Shown here in pieces: positions 61,881 to 64,000 of a stretch of 64,000 nt of DNA (its first letter is position 1; each line of letters begins with the position of its first letter). The DNA is from Aricia agestis (taxonomy: Eukaryota; Arthropoda; Insecta; Lepidoptera; Lycaenidae). The stretch lies in NCBI RefSeq assembly GCF_905147365.1, contig NC_056426.1, forward strand, positions 10,744,001-10,808,000, in the 5' to 3' direction. The position numbers and the translations under genes are program-made. The notes below the pieces were generated by a model that made no database searches, was not told the origin of the DNA, and saw only the letters and a list, made by a program, of their open reading frames with translations.

Positions 61881-62827
61881 TGCGGTCCACTCAGGGCAGA
61901 TTACCACACACTTGTTGATCGAAAGTCTGAAGTTGGAGCCAATTAAGTGATTAGGTTTCGGAAAAGTTTAGACTGGTATATCGTACAGCGTACTGGAGTT
62001 ATAGATGTGTGTGTACTTCCTAAAATAGAGCCCGTTAAAACTTATATTTTACAATAATGCTGCTTTGTAAAATTATGTTTTTTTTTCTACGAAAAATATA
62101 CCACAAGAAAGTGATAACGTTAACAATATTATGTAGAGTAATGTTAAAATAATCTTTTTGTGAAACAAGTGAAAACTGCAATTTAAAGAACAAAAAACCA
62201 GACTGTATTTTGAATTCTGCTAATATAACCAGTATCACTCTCATAGTAAGCACGAATGTTACGACACCGCTCAAGCTAAATCAGAGTGACAATTCACAAC
62301 GTGCATTACCTACTTAGACAAACAATAGTTGATAACACACAACAAAACACACAGACAACAAAATAAACAGTTAACTGAATAAATTAAAAGTTTCTGATAT
62401 TTTATATTGTACTCCTCCACAGACGGTACTATTCAATTAAGGCGAATTACAGTCGATACATTTGAGTTAACCACTTCGCCATTAAAAGATACTGAATACA
62501 AAATGGAGGGTTACAAACAAAAGCTGGTTAATAACCATTTTCACAGTGATTAACTAAACTTGTATTTTAGCGAATAGCCCTACAGGCTGCAGAGTGTGAC
62601 AAATATTAAAAACATACATAGAATCATACTCTCGATAAACATAACCCTCTTTATGGCGCAGTCTAATAATTACATAAACACCTAAACATTTCAACGCCAT
62701 TCGTATTGTTTCGGTGGCCGGTGGTCACCAACTTGCGGTGTTTAATTTCCGTCTGTCGGCGTGATGTGTGTCTGTGGACCTTCGTTAAGAGCGAATTATC
62801 GCGACCGAGCCCTTTGAGCTTATATTA

Positions 62828-62877
62828 GGGCCTGATTACACCTACCGAATCTCTACTTGGTATGTGTAATCAGGCCC
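62828..62877. repeat. 50-bp palindrome with GGGCCTGATTACAC ends
   Basis: gggcctgattacac / gtgtaatcaggccc with a short spacer; looks like a minimal MITE. Confidence 0.7.
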
Positions 62878-62895
62878 AAATATTACAAATAAAAT

Positions 62896-63100
62896 ACTAG
62901 ACGACGCCCGCTATTCCGTTGCGCTAATTCGATCACCGCGCGGGAATCGTACATTTTTTCAGGATAAAAAGTATTTTATGTCCTTTCTCGGGACTAAAAG
63001 TATCTCCATGCCAAATTTCAGCAAAATTGGTGAAGCGGGCGTGAAGACGTAACAGACAGACAGACAGACATACTTTCGTATTTATAATATTAGTATGGAT
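62896..63100 (-). mobile_element. Helitron-like element, minus orientation
   Basis: actag end at 62896-62900, then gcccgctattccgttgcgct (hairpin decayed), core cgcgcgggaatcgtacattt, tract of gaca units and attagtatgga start. Confidence 0.7.
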
Positions 63101-63131
63101 ATCGCTGCTCTTGGCGAGACAATGCAAATAG

Positions 63132-63195
63132 ATAATTTGATTGGCTGAGAGCACTGTCTCGCAGTTTCGAGGCAGCTCTCAGCCAATCAAATTAT
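63132..63195. repeat. inverted repeat, 20-bp arms
   Basis: taatttgattggctgagagc and exact complement around a 24-base spacer. Confidence 0.8.
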
Positions 63196-63740
63196 ATATT
63201 ATATATAACCAGTATCACTCTGTGAGTGGAGTGTGGGAGTGCCAGTTGGCAGCTGGTGTAATTAAGACCTAACTGAGGACCTCCGCTAAAGTGCGAATGG
63301 CCGAGCTCTTCGAGATTAATGTTAAACTGATAACAGGGACGAATGAATAGTGGCGGTAAACGGATTAAATTGTTCAACAATATATTAGGGTTCTCGAATG
63401 GTTTATGTTACGGCGAAAAAAGAGTAATTATGAGTATGCAATTGTGTATGTTTGATCCATGATAGATATCGTCTAAACTGCTAGATCAATTTTAATTCTA
63501 GAGCAGCAAATTAATTTGTGATGATGACTTTCCTATTTTGATTTAGTAATTACAAAATAAGTATAGATTAAATTGTTATAATTTACAGTTGCTCCATTCG
63601 CCCCACAGAAACACAATGGCAAAACGAATAATAGTTATAGGGATGTTTTGTGCCATAGGCGCCTTTTATGTACTACATTACCCTTAGAAAGGAAATTTAA
63701 CATGAGTGTTATATTTGCTCTAATTAATCGATCTACAATA
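63196..63740. other. no feature recognised
   Basis: AT-rich 5' flank or intron sequence. Confidence 0.45.
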
Positions 63741-63779
63741 TTCATTCTAAAACCATGAATCAAAAGATAAAGACATTGT

Positions 63780-63990
63780 GGGCGAACCGATCTAATTTCC
63801 ACGCCGAAGCGGTCAGCTTAACTATTCCCGACAATAGTATTAATCCCGCGGGGCGCAGGCCGGGGTGCCGCGGGGGGAGGCCGGACCGCAGGGGCGGAGG
63901 CCGGACCGCAGCCCCCGGTATTACAGCTACTTCTGAGGCTGGCTGCCGTTCGACTGGAAGGGAATCAAACGCTCGCACGACGAACGGTTA
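63780..63990 (-). other. GC-rich block, possible promoter or first exon
   Basis: Isolated GC- and CpG-rich island in AT-rich DNA, with a direct repeat of ggaggccggaccgcag at about 63876 and 63896. It lies on the 5' side of Skeletor. Neither strand gives a convincing signal peptide with donor, so coding status is open. Confidence 0.3.
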
Positions 63991-64000
63991 AATTATATTC

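Larger units (their letters stand above)
59276..62827. other. Skeletor 5' side, no exon recognised
   Basis: Should contain, or lead to, the missing signal-peptide exon; I could not identify it. Holds a stem element at 61164-61214, a long hairpin at 61698-61753, a GC minisatellite at 61817-61880 and a GC-richer block at 60860-61080 of unknown nature. Confidence 0.4.

Overview
The window is eukaryotic nuclear DNA, almost certainly from a moth or butterfly (Lepidoptera). It is AT-rich. Its genes are split into short GC-rich exons by introns of 0.4 to 12.5 kb with GT..AG borders. It is packed with short interspersed elements of lepidopteran type: tRNA-headed SINEs, Helitron-like elements ending in hairpin plus CTAGT, hAT-type and TTA-target MITEs, and a repeat with a 'gggcaaacgagcaaacgggt' core present about nine times. 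The species cannot be named from sequence alone.

Two protein-coding genes are supported, arranged tail to tail. (1) Plus strand, about 5.1-10.4 kb: eight exons coding 377 residues, a fibronectin type III domain followed by about six ankyrin repeats. This is the FANK1 architecture. The start codon exon is not identified. (2) Minus strand, 59.3 down to 13.3 kb: the insect gene Skeletor, with two DM13 domains, a DOMON domain, a cupredoxin-like region, and a very long disordered C-terminal exon ending in a furin-like RRKR site and a hydrophobic tail. Thirteen exons join in frame to give 1423 residues; the signal-peptide exon is missing. A fourteenth exon at 37867-38442 has a good acceptor in the same phase and its own stop. 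It would make a short isoform with only the two DM13 domains plus a Q-rich tail.

Layout: 1-5.1 kb repeats (SINE, MITEs, Helitron-like copies) upstream of FANK1; 5.1-10.9 kb FANK1; 10.9-13.1 kb intergenic with one LINE-like fragment; 13.1-59.3 kb Skeletor, with introns holding nearly all remaining repeats and a Ty3/gypsy remnant at 24.2-25.2 kb; 59.3-64 kb 5' flank or first intron of Skeletor, with short palindromes and a GC-rich block at 63.85 kb that may be a promoter or first exon.

No dramatic new machinery is visible. The most checkable new points are the alternative DM13-only Skeletor isoform, a two-copy MITE family with perfect 8-bp target duplications and an unusual CATAAAG terminus, paralogous filled and empty insertion sites within the window, and strong hairpins or repeats lying within tens of bases of splice sites. 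All family names come from remembered protein and repeat patterns; no search was run.
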